Source of the DNA: Coenobita brevimanus | Taxonomy: Eukaryota; Arthropoda; Malacostraca; Decapoda; Coenobitidae | DNA length: 64,000 nucleotides | NCBI GenBank assembly: GCA_032717465.1 | Contig: CM064713.1 | Coordinates: 1,867,501 to 1,931,500 of the forward strand | Direction of reading: 5' to 3' | Part shown: positions 45,618 to 56,967 of the stretch, one piece after another | Layout: each line of letters starts with the position of its first letter | How positions within the stretch are numbered: the stretch's first letter is position 1 | The notes under the pieces: model-generated | What the model saw: only the letters and a program-made list of their open reading frames with translations | What the model was told of the DNA's origin: nothing | Database searches by the model: none | Made by a program: the position numbers and the translations under genes

Positions 45618-46009
45618 CGATCACTCAAGCTCGATCAGGGAAGCGGGCTTATGTTGTGCTGTTCCTGTACCCCCCCACGGAGCTTTATAACTATGCTTAA
45701 GACGAATCAAGCATACATAAAGGATCCTATCTCGCTCATGCAGTTTTTGCCTCCAGATCAAGTAAATAAAAATGATAGGTTCTGTATTTTATTTTGCACA
45801 TTATTAACTATTTTATATACGTTACCCAGTGTGTTTAAAGTTAGGATAAACTTAAAAACAAACGATTTTATGGCCATTATATACTTAAGAATGTTTATAA
45901 ATACGGCTTTCTGAGGCTCATTTTTCAATAAACTTGATACTACTATTTTGTAGTCCGTGTTTTACTTCGTACCAAATGCATTAGAGGCAGAACATGGTTC
46001 ATGACTTAC

Positions 46010-46024
46010 ACACTAGGTGGCGCT
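46010..46024 (+). promoter_or_regulatory. CTCF-like motif 1
   Basis: ACACTAGGTGGCGCT matches the animal CTCF core (CCASYAGRKGGCRSY) at 14 of 15 positions. CTCF binds such sites as an insulator or loop anchor. Binding here is inferred from sequence only. Confidence 0.45.
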
Positions 46025-46127
46025 GCATGTCTCCAAAAACCACTGTTAGCTCGGCATTTTGGGAGGGGTTTGAACAGGATATCATAAGACCGCGTTGCTG
46101 AGCTGTGGAGCATAGTTCGTGACTCTA

Positions 46128-46142
46128 ACAATAGATGGCGCT
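46128..46142 (+). promoter_or_regulatory. CTCF-like motif 2
   Basis: ACAATAGATGGCGCT matches the CTCF core at 13 of 15 positions and has the AGATGGCGC form common in insects. It lies 118 bases from the first motif, in the same direction, within a diverged local duplication (CATGGTTCATGACT versus CATAGTTCGTGACT). A weaker relative, AATAGATGGCTCTG, lies near 45511. Confidence 0.4.
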
Positions 46143-46231
46143 GATGGCTCTGTGTTGGCGGGAACCAGCCTGGCTTAGGGAAGGGGTCTTATGTTTTCCT
46201 GTTGACGAAAAACTTAGCTCGGTCGAGAATG

Positions 46232-46284
46232 TTTGATGCTCTCTGCAGGGGGGAGAGAGCATCAAACAGGGCAGACAGCCCTGT
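46232..46284. other. Double hairpin followed by T-rich tract
   Basis: A perfect 13-base stem (TTTGATGCTCTCT, 46232-46244, with 46254-46266) is followed at once by a perfect 7-base stem (ACAGGGC, 46266-46272, with 46278-46284) and TTTATTATTTTTT. It may be a structured RNA end or the terminus of an unrecognised element. In animal DNA a bacterial-type terminator is not expected. Confidence 0.5.
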
Positions 46285-46385
46285 TTTATTATTTTTTGGC
46301 TTTTTGATTATAATTTTATGTCACTAAAGGATTATTAATAAAATACTAGTTGCTACATTAATTTTATTTCATATACCAAAATAAT

Positions 46386-46739
46386 TGTTACACCCCACCC
46401 ACACCCATCTACACCTCTTTCCCATACTTAATGACACTCACACCCACCTACACCCATACACACGTATGTACACCCCCTGCCACACACAAACTTACGTACA
46501 CCCCACCTACACAAATATACACCTATGTATCCCTCGTACACACAAACTCACGTACACCCCTTACACCCACATCCACTCACATACACCCATCTACACTTCC
46601 TACGTGATCAGATTCAAGGAGGTTTAAGCAACAAATTACGATTTGATACACAGCTTAAGTGTAAAGGAATTTATGAATACTTCTGCTACACCTACCCACC
46701 ACACTCACTTCCTCCCGCACCCGCTTACATCCACATACA
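46386..46739 (+). repeat. C/A-rich satellite with spacer
   Basis: Variants of CACCCACCTACACCCATA, interrupted near 46600-46690 by a unique stretch, lead into the inner end of the right arm. Confidence 0.65.
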
Positions 46740-47214
46740 CCCACCTACTCCTACCCACACATACTTGCATCCACTTACATCCACCCACACCCACTTTTAC
46801 CCAAACACCTGCATCCACCCACACATACACCCACATCCACCTACACGTCAGGTAATTAACATATCCAGTTAACTTATTTTTTCAAGTGATAAATGACACC
46901 TGTCGTGTTGAGGAGCCAGAGATGCATGTGTTTGCACATTAAGCTCAAAAATAAGACTGAAGCTCGATTCTTAGGCTGGTCAGACTGTTGGACATGATTG
47001 GTTCCTTTTTTGTCCTTGTTCACCCATCAGTATAATTGGGGACCTGGTTGGAACATCAACTATTATGATTTGTGGTCTAAGGAAAAACACCTGGTGAAAA
47101 ATGATTGGTTTAACCCTTTCACTTCCAAGACGTAACTCTATTTCAGTCTTGCCACTTCAGCATGGTTTTATTCAATTAGGGAAATATTTTTTGAACTACA
47201 AGGAATTATATAAT

Positions 47215-47617
47215 TTATTGTATAAGTGTGCGAGGGTGTGGGAGTGTTCGAGTGGGTGTGGGAGTGTTTGAGTGCGTGTGGATGTGTCTGAGTGTATATG
47301 GGTGTGTTTGAGTGGATGTTGGAGTGTCTGAATGGGTGTGGGAATGTTTGAGTGCGTGTGGGACTGTTTGAGTAGGTGTGGGGGTCTCTGAGTGCATGTG
47401 GGTGTGTTTGAATGTGTGTCAGTATGTTTGAGTGCGTGTAGATGTGTCTGAATGTGTGTGGGTGTGTCTGAGTGGGTGTGGGTGTACTTGTGTGTGTCAG
47501 TATGTTTGAGTAGGTGTGGGTGTCTGGGGGAGTTTGGGAGTGAGTGGGTGTGGGAGAGTTTGAGTGTGGGTGGTTGTGGGTATGTGTTTGAGTAGATGTC
47601 AGTATGTAGCTGTGTGT

Positions 47618-47690
<73 letters not shown>

Positions 47691-48295
47691 TAAGTTGGTG
47701 TGGGTGGATGTACGTAGATGTGGGAAGGTGTAGGTGAATGTGGAAGGGTGTGGGAGAGTGTACAGTACGTGGGTGTGAGTGGGTTTAGTGGGTGTGGATA
47801 TGTGTGAGTGGGTGGAAGTGGGTGTAGCTTAGTGTGGACAGGTATACGTAAATATGGGTACGTATATGTGGGTGCAGAAGGGTTTGGGTATGTGTAGGTG
47901 GGTGTAGGCAGGTGTGGGTTGGTGTGGGTGGGAGCAGGAGGATGTGGTGGGTGTGGGTGGGTATAGGTGGGTGTGGGTGGGTATAGGTGGGTGTGGGAGG
48001 GTATAAGTGGGTGTGGGTGAATGTTGGAGGGTATGGGCGGATGTAAGTGGTTGTGGGGGGGGGATGCAGGTGCTTATAAATGGGAGTGGGTGGGTGCAGG
48101 TACTTATAAATGGGTGTGGGTGGGTGCAGGTCCTTGTATGTGGGTGTTGGTGTTTGTAAGTGGGTGAAGGTGGGTGCATTTGACTGCAGGTGACTGTAGG
48201 TAGTTGTCAATATGTCTAGGTGGGTGTGGAAGGGTGTAGGTGGATCTCAGTGGGTGTGGGTAGGAGTAGGTGGGCATAAGTAGGTGTAGGCCCTC
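47215..48295 (-). repeat. G/T-rich satellite with (GT)n core
   Basis: This is the inverted counterpart of the C/A satellite at 27220-29632. An 18-base GTGTGGGAGTGTTTGAGT unit comes first, then (GT)n at 47610-47686, then a GGTGTGGGTGGGTATAGG unit. Confidence 0.85.
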
Positions 48296-48416
48296 CGATC
48301 CAGCTCAAAAAGCCCAAGCTGAATAAAATCATTGTGGCAGCAAAAAAACAAATAAATAATTAAAAATAGTCAGTCTGAAGGTGTTAATGTTACCAGATCC
48401 TTTACTAGAGCAAATG

Positions 48417-48708
48417 TCTATCTATCTATCTATTGCTAGACGCCTCAATCCCGTTTGGGGTGGCCACAAACAAATCGCCTCCAAGTCGCCCTGTCCCCCG
48501 CCATTTCACTGCCCTGCTCCCAACTCACACCCCCCTCTCTCATATACCTCTCCACCCCATCCCTCCATCTCATCCTTGGCCTCCCCCTCCCTCTTCCCCC
48601 CTCCACCTCACTCACATACACTCTCTTCGTCAGTCTTTCACCCTCCATCCTCTCCACATGGCCAAACCACCTCAGTGTGTTCCTCATAACGCTTCCTATC
48701 ACATCCAC
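48417..48708 (-). mobile_element. RTE 3' end, copy E
   Basis: The copy covers the last 87 codons of the RTE tail (VIGSVMRNTLRWFGHVERM through RGRPRMRWRDGVERYMREGG to FVCGHPKRD) in an intact frame, plus the (TAGA)n tail at 48417-48431. It is very close to copies A and C, so the insertion looks young. It interrupts the right arm just after TTTACTAGAGCAAATG. Confidence 0.8.
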
Positions 48709-50227
48709 ATACTTATTACTTCTGTCACCTATAACTCACATTCTGCTGAATAAAATCATCTGCTGTTGGCCAGAACAAAAATACTGGATGTACTATTCAG
48801 TAATAACATGCTCTCATGGTACTATAGAGATGTAGTTGGTTTGTTTTCATCTGATGAAATTAGGCCACTCTAACAAGTCAAATACTAAGTCACAGATGTG
48901 TGGAATATGGGTCAGAAATTTATCTCCTTGGTTACTACTGTAAATGATTTTCCCTCTAATTTGACTACATCTGTTCATTAACTATGCTGAAACAGGTCTA
49001 GGAATATTCATCAGTTGCAGATCACTGTGCTATAGTATTAACAGTCTCATGTTCCAAAGACACACAGCTGAATATAATCATCTGGTGTTAGCTGGAATGA
49101 AACACCATACCAGTTGTGTCCATTATGAAAGGATTAATGCTAACAACAAGAACACTCTCAGGCCCCAATACATACTCTCAGCTGCATACAATCACCTGGC
49201 TTTTGCAGGATATAAATTACAAGAGTTGTCCCAATCATAAACTAACTCCCTCAATCAGGGGATGTCTTAAGCTCAATTCATGCTACCTTCTGGCAATAAC
49301 TGACTTCATTAACCCATTCACTACAAAGACAGATACTGGACAGTGACGCCCTCATGTGGTGCCACTGATACAGCCTGGCATCAAAGTCCATTCTTTCTCC
49401 TACAACAATACAGAGCAATGAAGCCAAGTAAACGTAATTCTTCATACTAAACCCTTTATTAAATTCAAGATCTTCTTAGTAACATTACTGCAAACTTCAC
49501 TCAGGAAAATACATACAAGCTGAGAAACAATGAGTATGAAAAGAATGAGAATCTTTAAAAATTCTGGATACTGGTACCTACAGTTTGTTTTAACCTCTAC
49601 AGTATTGGTAGTAGGTAGTGGTGACCATCATCCACTCACCTAATGGAGTGCTGCCTATTTCTTCATTAGGTGGCTACACTGGCTGACAAGACAAATTTCT
49701 TCTAACCCGGTAAATCATTTACATTGCTGGATTGTAACCATACTCATACAGCCAGATAATGGTGATGTGGAGCCTAGTATGGTTCCCATGTTAACTGAGT
49801 GGGGAGATGCAAATGTGGCTTCCATCTAGGAACCAAAGCAGCACACAATTCCTCGCAACTCACTATGGAGAGGTGCCGTCCACCACACGAGAACACTAGG
49901 TCACAGCAGGTGATGGCTCTACAGAGCTGATTACTGTCCTGTGATTGATGGGTCTGCTCGACCAGACACACCAGGGTTGCTCTGTTACTACCTCGCTTAG
50001 ACTATGGCAACAACTTTTATATTTCACTTGTGATACTGTCAGATAACTATTCAGCTCAAGGGACATTTTTCAAACTGGATAACATAAAGCCTTCATTAAA
50101 GACTATGGTGACACCTTTCATATTTTATATTTTGATAACTTCATATAACTATTCAGCTCAAGGGACATTTTTCAAACTGGGTGGGTTACATAAAGCCTTC
50201 ATTGAAGACTATGGTGACACCTTTCAT

Positions 50228-50672
50228 ATTTATCCTTCTTTCCTTCCATCCTCTTCTGTCTTCTTTCCTTCATTCTTTCCTCGTCCTTCTGCCTATGGGT
50301 GATTTTACACTCCCTCTTTTGTCTTAATTTCCTTCATTCTTTCCTCTTCCTTCTGCCTGTGGGTGACTCTATACTGAGTGACAAGCCAAATGGTTTCCTG
50401 TACACCAGGAAACCATTTACTATGCTGGGTGATAACCACACAACCAAATTTTGGCGCCTGGTGGTTTAGTGGGTAATTAAGCTCCAATCGGACTGAGCCG
50501 GTTTAAGTTTATATCCAAGGGATGGTTGGGGTTGATTGCTCATGTAATGCCACTCAGGGATGAGTGAGGCTGGTCACTCTCATCTTAAATGTTGGGACCA
50601 ACTGCCTAGCCCCGGGCTCCTACACTCCTCATGGGGCAGTGCAAGATTGGATGATGGATGGATGGATGGATA
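50228..50672 (+). repeat. Family G repeat inserted in the right arm
   Basis: The copy runs from the C/T-rich section to a (GGAT)n tail, with a perfect palindrome at 50388-50418. Both flanks are copies of the same roughly 120-base unit (ATAACTATTCAG, GGGACATTTTTCAAACTGG), so it split one unit of that array. Confidence 0.75.
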
Positions 50673-50940
50673 CCTTCAGATAACTATTCAGTTCAAGGGA
50701 CATTTTTCAAACTGGGTGGGTTACATAAAGCCTTCATTAACCACTTGATTACTAGAGATCACAACTAAGCTGAATGAACTGTCTGGAGATACCAAGAGCA
50801 AATAAAATAAGGCATCATACTCAAGAAGTAAACTACCTGACTACAACAACCTTTTTGTTTTATCCTTGATAACTTAAGATAATTATACTGTATTCAGTTT
50901 TCTGGAGACTTCAATATAGTAAAGCTAGAGACTGCCTTCA

Positions 50941-52426
50941 TCAATGTTGTGCTGTCTGAGATGGCCTTCATCTATGTTGTGTTATCCCCAGATTTTTGTC
51001 AGGTGAGTGGAGATTATTCAATATGGGATAAGATTAAGCCTTCAGTAATCAATGCACTACTAAAGTATGTTTTTTTCTAATCTGACAGTAATCTCTAGCT
51101 CAGCTGACAGCCATGTTGACTTAAGTAACCAAAGAGGCTCATTCCTAACTCATAACTAAGGCTCATCACACTGCAGACACCTATGACTTAGTACTCAAGT
51201 TGTGAAAGTGGCCCAATTCCATCAGGTAAAACAGACCATAGATCCTTCCTACACTGAATGAAGTAATGTGGGAATAGCAAGAATTAAAAACAAAGCATGT
51301 TACTGTACTGAGCAATTTAATCCCTTCATTATGATGATTTCATTATATGCATCAGATGATTTTATTGAGCACTTTGAACTGGAAGGGTAAGATACAGCTC
51401 TCACTATCTCATAACTACTAGGTGCTCTCAGCAGGAAACAGTTAGCTACAAATACATAATAGTCATGACCCATGACTGAGACTCACACTGCTACACATCA
51501 TAATACACATTTCAGATTTCATTTCTTCCTACCACTTTTAAGCTACTGTTGAGATATAATCTGCTGGTTTGTCACTTGGTTTAATTTTCAGTCCACAGAA
51601 AATAATTATCAACTGTACCAGAACTATGGTCTGCCTCATTATGGGAATCTTAATCAAATAAAACTGCCTGATGGCTTCAAGACGGGTTAGGCCTGCAGTC
51701 ATCCCATGTTTTTTGCAGTTGTTAGTGAACAGAAACCTTTGCATTTCAAAAATCCAAACCAATGAAAGCCATCTAAATGAGCCCCACAGCCATAACATAA
51801 CTATGTGACTGCCTGAAAAACATTCATAGTCTTCACTGTACCCCAGATAATCAATAGACATTAGAGTATGCCACACTGAAGTATAATTTCAGATGATTTA
51901 ACAACAAATACTGTTACATCACCTCCAAATATGCCTTAAACTTGTGTACTTGGTGATGCTTTATTCACCTGCGACTAATCAAAGCTGGCTGAACTGCAAA
52001 AAAAAAGTGATGACATCTGCCTGTCTATTACAAGAGGATTATTATGACAGACAGTCAGTTTTTGCTGCACATTAATCTTCCCTTGGACTATGACATGCTA
52101 CCACAGAATTTATATCCAGGTCCACAATTTTACTGCCATGAGGGTCACTAAGGTAGACAATCAAATTTTGTCATGTCTCAAGTTTCCCCTAGTGTACAAC
52201 ATTCAAATTTACATCCAGGGTCATTTAGGTAAACCAATTTTTGCTAAGTTTCACTCTTCCCTAACATATACCATGTGAACCATCAAATATACATCCAGGT
52301 CCCCAATTGTACTGCTGGGGGTAGCAAAAAAAAAATAAATAAATAAAAAAAATAAAAAGTCAATGATGTCCTTTTGATGTCTAAGACCACAACTCTAGTC
52401 AATATTTTTTTGATAATTCTTCATCA
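50941..52426. other. Diverged 120-base-unit sequence, then unique sequence
   Basis: The stretch up to about 51400 continues the arm-type repeat. Positions 51100-51260 match 26860-27000 in direct orientation (CCAAAGAGGCTCATTCC, TGGCCCAATTCCATCAGG). From 51500 on I see only A/T-rich sequence and an (AAAT)n stretch near 52330. Confidence 0.5.
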
Positions 52427-52501
52427 TTAGCCAAGTCTTAACTTCTGTTCAATTTCCTTCACCTTGTCCTTTCCTGGTTCATCTGTCACCATCTGCAGCA
52501 C
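52427..52501 (-). CDS. Candidate last exon of a small unknown gene
   Basis: On the minus strand the acceptor TTGTTTACCACACAG is followed in phase 0 by VLQMVTDEPGKDKVKEIEQK, LRLG and a TAA. The sequence is polar and helix-prone, as in a short coiled or charged C terminus. The candidate first exon at 56330-56362 ends in phase 0 at DADK before a consensus donor, so the two would join in frame to a product of about 35 residues from the double Met. I do not recognise the family. The join over 3.8 kb is inference, and the coding claim needs transcript support. Confidence 0.4.
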   Translation of the reverse strand: MLQMVTDEPGKDKVKEIEQKLRLG

Positions 52502-52653
52502 CTGTGTGGTAAACAAATAATTAATATAAGTACCCTATACAAGGATCCGCATCATATCATCACCATCATCTGGAATGCATCCCTGACTTACTAAAAGAAC
52601 TGCCTGTACAAATGGCCTGGCTTCACAAACAGCCTACAATAAATTGCTGTCAC

Positions 52654-52689
<36 letters not shown>

Positions 52690-53374
52690 AGGAACAGGGA
52701 AAGAAGCAAACAGAATCTTCCCAAATTTCTTTTTCTTCCTGCAAAAACCAATATGGGTTACAAAACAATGGAACTTACTACAGTAAAACCAAGAGGTGTG
52801 AATTATCAGTAAGGAGTCTTTCCTCCCACCCTCTTAGGGTAGGGGAAGTTGTGATGAAAGTGATGATGATGATAATGACTGCAGTACAGAACAATGTTTT
52901 AACAAAGCCTGATTGCAAAACAGAGAGCAAATAACAGAAACTTCCCAACAAATAGTGGAACAGGCAATATAATTTTTGCATTCACATTTTTAAACAACCT
53001 TGACTATGACAGTGCAGTACAGTATATGCATGCCTTGCTCACCTCGGGGCGTGTTTTCGTAGAGTTAGTAATTTTGTAGCACTTCCTTACCAGTTTATTT
53101 TTAATGAAACACCTTAATATTTTTTTCCATGTTACTTATGGAGTCTATGTTGATATTAAAGACATAAATAGCATCCACGTGCATAATATTGCTTCATATG
53201 CAAAATAAATTGTTAAGGAACTAAAGAATGTCCTATGCCAATGAGAAGACAACACTTGCTGGCTGCTGCTCTCCAGACTGCTTACTGTTTTGCAGCGTCT
53301 GTGGTTAGTCCCTTTACCCTGAGCTATTTGGTGCTGGATATGGACACCTTCATGAGGTGACATCAATATAACCA

Positions 53375-53520
53375 GGTACATCCCACTCCCTGGTTATACA
53401 AATGTCCCTTAACTCCCTCCCTTTCCCCTGAAAGAAGGTGAACTGCAGAAAGATAGTTTCAGCTTGCAGTCCATTAGGTTCACATTTCAGTTGAGCCTGG
53501 GGCCACAACACCAACATCAA
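53375..53520 (-). repeat. Dispersed repeat, family D, copy 4
   Basis: CCCTGGTTATACAAATGTCCC, GCTTGCAGTCCATTAGGTTC and ACATTTCAGTTGAGCCTGGGG match the copy at 4045-4260 closely, in the same orientation. Confidence 0.6.
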
Positions 53521-53817
53521 ACTTTTCTCTGCTCCCTCCTTACTATCACCAATCAATATATCAGCATATAATATGTTTTTTTATTTGTAAATTTCCCTTT
53601 AATATTTTGCAGTACAGCATCCTAATCTCAGGTCCTTCCAAGTAATACTGGATTAGAATTTAGCATTACCATTTAACCATTTAATTACACAATGGGTCAT
53701 AATCTAGGTGACATTGGAGATTTCATAACAGCTCTTCCTTCTTCTCTATCTCTCGCTTTTTTTTTTTTCCCTTTCATTGTATATATTAACATTTTCGTAT
53801 ATTTATGTTTTTAATCT

Positions 53818-54035
53818 CGTGTATGTAGGTGAGGTGAAGGGAGGGAGAGGGAGGGGTAGACCGAGGATGAGGTGGAGGGATGGAGTTGAGAGGTATATGA
53901 GGGAGGGGGGGGGTGAGTTGGGGGGAGGGGAGTCAAATGGTGGGTGACAGAGTGACTTGGAGGCGTTTTGTCTGCGGCCACCCTTTGCGGGATTAGGGTG
54001 TCGGGCTATAGATAGATAGATAGATAGATAGATCT
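53818..54035 (+). mobile_element. RTE 3' end, copy F
   Basis: The copy starts abruptly in the YVGEVKGGRGRG tail and continues through RPRMRWRDGVERYMREGG (with a short G-run shift), GRQTVGDRVTWRRFVCGHPLRD and (TAGA)n. It is only about 215 bases and closer to copies B and D than to A and C. Confidence 0.75.
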
Positions 54036-54289
54036 CGAAACAGTATGAATCAAAAACTTACAAGAGGATAGTGGGGTGGAATGTACATAAGACTCATTAA
54101 GGAAGAAGCATTACAAAATCTAAAGAAACAACTATTAATGCCATATGACCAACTCACCCACAGCATGCAGAAGATAAGTGGTGAGCCTATTTACTTGTGG
54201 TGAAAGGCAGCTTGCTCAGATCACCCGGGCCCAGCAGACTGCTACTGCCACCCAGATTTATCATCACAATCCTGCAAAGTGTTAGCAAA

Positions 54290-54525
54290 AGTAGACTATG
54301 ATGGTCAGGCCATAGAAAGAGAATGAAGAATGAAAAACTGATTAGGAAAGTGATATATGAGTGAGGTGTGGTGGGTCTGAAGATGAGGATGTGGAGAGGT
54401 ATTTAAATGAGAATGGTGAGAGATGGAAAGAAGGCTACCTGAAGGCAGACAGCATGGAGACAATGACGTGATTTACTCATGGGCATCCACCCATTCTCTA
54501 GGGATACAAGGCCACTATACTGTAT
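54290..54525 (+). pseudogene. Strongly decayed RTE 3'-end remnant
   Basis: GGTCAGGCCATAGAAAGAG, AATGAAAAACTGATTAGG, GTGATATATGAGTGAGGTG and GGATGTGGAGAGGTATTT track the RTE tail (GHVERM-NEKLTRKVIYE, then RDVERYL) with many changes. No tail repeat is left. Confidence 0.45.
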
Positions 54526-54554
54526 CATCCATGTTACCACAGTTACCTCCTTAG

Positions 54555-54660
54555 GGGTTACCATACATATTCATTTTACCTACCGGCCAACAAGGCGTAC
54601 ATGAACGACAACGTCAAGTGGTACCAGCTGCACACACCAGTATTCAAGCCCTGGCATTAA
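54555..54660 (+). CDS. Candidate terminal coding segment of an unknown + strand gene
   Basis: After a possible acceptor (CCTCCTTAG) the frame encodes GYHTYSFYLPANKAYMNDN, VKWYQLHTPVFKPWH and a TAA. From LPANKAY on, most codons end in C or G, in sharp contrast to the A/T-rich surroundings. That is typical of a highly expressed gene or a retrocopy of its 3' coding end. I see no partner exon upstream in the window and no poly(A) downstream. The opposite strand also shows splice-like signals here, so strand is uncertain. I do not recognise the family. Confidence 0.3.
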
Positions 54661-56329
54661 CTGGCTGGCAATTTCATGGCAGCAACACTAATCACTCTGC
54701 TTCTGTGGCATCTGGTGGCAGCTGAAATAAAATATAATGGTGTCATCCCACAGAAGAAACATAAAATGTTGCTTTCAAAGTTAAGTTAGGTCTTACCAGC
54801 TTAATATCAAGATATAAAGTGTACAACTAAACTCAAAAATACCATGATTTTTACTTGCTCGTACAACTAAATACAAAAACTACCATGATTTTTATATGTT
54901 TGTACAACTAAACACAAAAACCACCATGATTTTTCCCTGCTTCTATCTCAATTATATGATGAACACTAAGGTTCGTAAACCCTCCATAACACTGCATGCC
55001 ATAGCACCTCAGATGAATGTTACGTTTACCTATACCACTTAATGCTGTGTGTCCTGTTACAAACGTACTTTCACTTTATGCTTAGGTTTTGAATTATTAC
55101 GGTACAACTGAGTGAAAGTTCTGATGGTGTGAAACCAAACATAAACCACAGAAATTTATTTTTATCACTTTTCCTGAACACAGTCTTTGCCCTAAAAATT
55201 ACTGTATCATTCAACATTAACATGAAATAAAATTACACTGCAATACAAGATAAACAGTAAAAACAATGGACAAAATAGCTAAAGACAGATGTACACATAT
55301 GACAATCTAACCAAAAATTTCACAACATTTGTACTTTGTTTCTACCACTTCAACAGCAATTAATCTTTTTCTAAACAGCAAAGCAAATAAACACCAAACA
55401 TAATACATACCGGTACCCCAAAACTATGGCCTTACCCAAGCATAACAGTGCCTAATTTTGTTTTTTGGCTATGGAAAAAAAAAAAAAAAAAAGTACTGTG
55501 CATACCAAATACAAGGTGGCATATTCGATTTCTTTTCAATGCCGACACACAAATGAAGGTTTAAATCCGTATCATATATGCCTTAAAGTTGTTACTCTTC
55601 AATACTGGCTAAAATAATAAATTCTGAAGGACCTTATTTAACTATTTTGCCAGTGTGAAGGTGCCCCTCTGAGTGTGTCTTGCCCCATTCCCCACACCTT
55701 CATTTCTTTGTAATTTCCTCCCTCCCCGGTCACTGTCCCTTCCCTTGACCATCAAAATAATTGTGTGGCAAGTATATACCAGCTTTTCTTACCTGTTGTG
55801 TAAAGGTGCTGTTTGGCTGTCATGATACCGGAGAGAGGAAGCTCGATGCCTCTCCCAAGCAGCTTGTTGTGCATCTATTTTATACTTTTATATCCTTCCT
55901 CCTCATTCACAGTTCCTTCACTTGACCTTGAACATAGAAATACCTGACCTTACATTAGGCGCTGTCTCACGGTCATATTTATAAGAATTCTTGCTTCCCA
56001 CCGCCACAGCCCTGCCCAACACCCTCACTCCCTGATCCACTGTCCTAAACTGCACTCTCGTGATACACTAAAATTAACCCGCACAGGTTCAGTAGTATGC
56101 CAGGAAGCTTCATTCACTTATCACTTTTGCGATAAATATATCCAGCACCCTGAGGAAAAACAAATAATCCAGGTATTTCCTGGTGAACATATGAGAAGGC
56201 GGTCTCGGGTGACTTCCTGAGCCTCAGATCAAAGGAGCCGCCAGCCTCCTAAGTCAATTGCACCCTTATATTACGCTAATTTTCACTACCACAGTCACAT
56301 TAGCACATTAGAAGGGTTCAACCACCTAC
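54661..56329. other. A/T-rich sequence, no gene
   Basis: The stretch contains three tandem copies of a 60-base unit near 54800-54930 (CTAAACACAAAAACCACCATG), a poly(A) run near 55472, and otherwise unique-looking sequence. It would be the intron of the candidate minus-strand gene. Confidence 0.4.
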
Positions 56330-56362
56330 CTTATCGGCGTCAAGCACCTCAAATGGCATCAT
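56330..56362 (-). CDS. Candidate first coding exon of a small unknown gene
   Basis: On the minus strand the frame MMPFEVLDADK ends at a good donor (AAG/GTAGGT). The same frame is open upstream for another 28 codons or so (RRTPSHNFNSRFLNCGRF) without an ATG. A well-placed ATG at 56431-56433 (ACCCAACATGGCTGCC) is in another frame and gives an 18-codon ORF, which would act as an upstream ORF. See the partner exon at 52427-52501. Confidence 0.35.
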
Positions 56363-56967
56363 AAAACGGCCACAGTTCAGAAATCTGCTGTTGAAATTGT
56401 GAGAAGGTGTCCTTCGCAGTATTTGGCAGCCATGTTGGGTAAGGTTAGCACAGACGTTAAAAATATACAAAAAAAATATATTTAGCAAATTTTTTTATTT
56501 GAAGGCCGATTGTCCTCATTCCCTGGATACATACAGCTCATATTTTGTACCTTGTCTGGTTTGATTATTAGCCATCAAAATTACCTCCTAATTATACATA
56601 AAATTCACACAAAAATTAGTTTAGCCAAATCAACTAACGTTTCTTACCAGCAAGAGATGCTCATCTTTATAAAAAATGCCCCTGCAACCCCCTCAATATC
56701 CCACACAGTACATCGTTAACTAATCTTCTATTGGTTCATAGGATGTGTACGTGGCTTGAATATTTATAAATAGATGTTTCCACAGGCAAAAATCTTTAGA
56801 CATGTTAGCTTTTATTACTGTACAGAGGACTGTTGTTGTGGTCACCAGAGAAAGCTGGTAGACCTTAAATTAACTAGTAATCTTCCATATTTGAGTGTCA
56901 TGAGTGAATTGCACAATCTTTAATAACATAAAGGATATTTCCACAGGATCTGGGTGCCAAAAATTAT

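Larger units (their letters stand above)
46740..50940. repeat. Right arm of the large inverted repeat
   Basis: This is the reverse complement of 24430-30080 in order. GTCAGGTAATTAAC and the CACCTGGTGAAAAATGATTGG spacer come first, then the G/T satellite with a (GT)n core. TACTAGAGCAAATG, the TCTGATGAAATTAGGCCACTC segment and the 120-base units follow. Private insertions are an RTE 3' end (48417-48708) and a family G repeat (50228-50672). SINE B and RTE D of the left arm are absent. Confidence 0.75.

Noticed and set aside
45516..45914. 132-codon ORF over the promoter-like island
   Set aside because: Its start overlaps the motif repeats, composition is irregular and no domain is visible; kept only as a note.
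46266..46296. Bacterial rho-independent terminator or bacterial contamination
   Set aside because: The hairpin and T-run fit the shape, but everything around is animal satellite and retrotransposon DNA.
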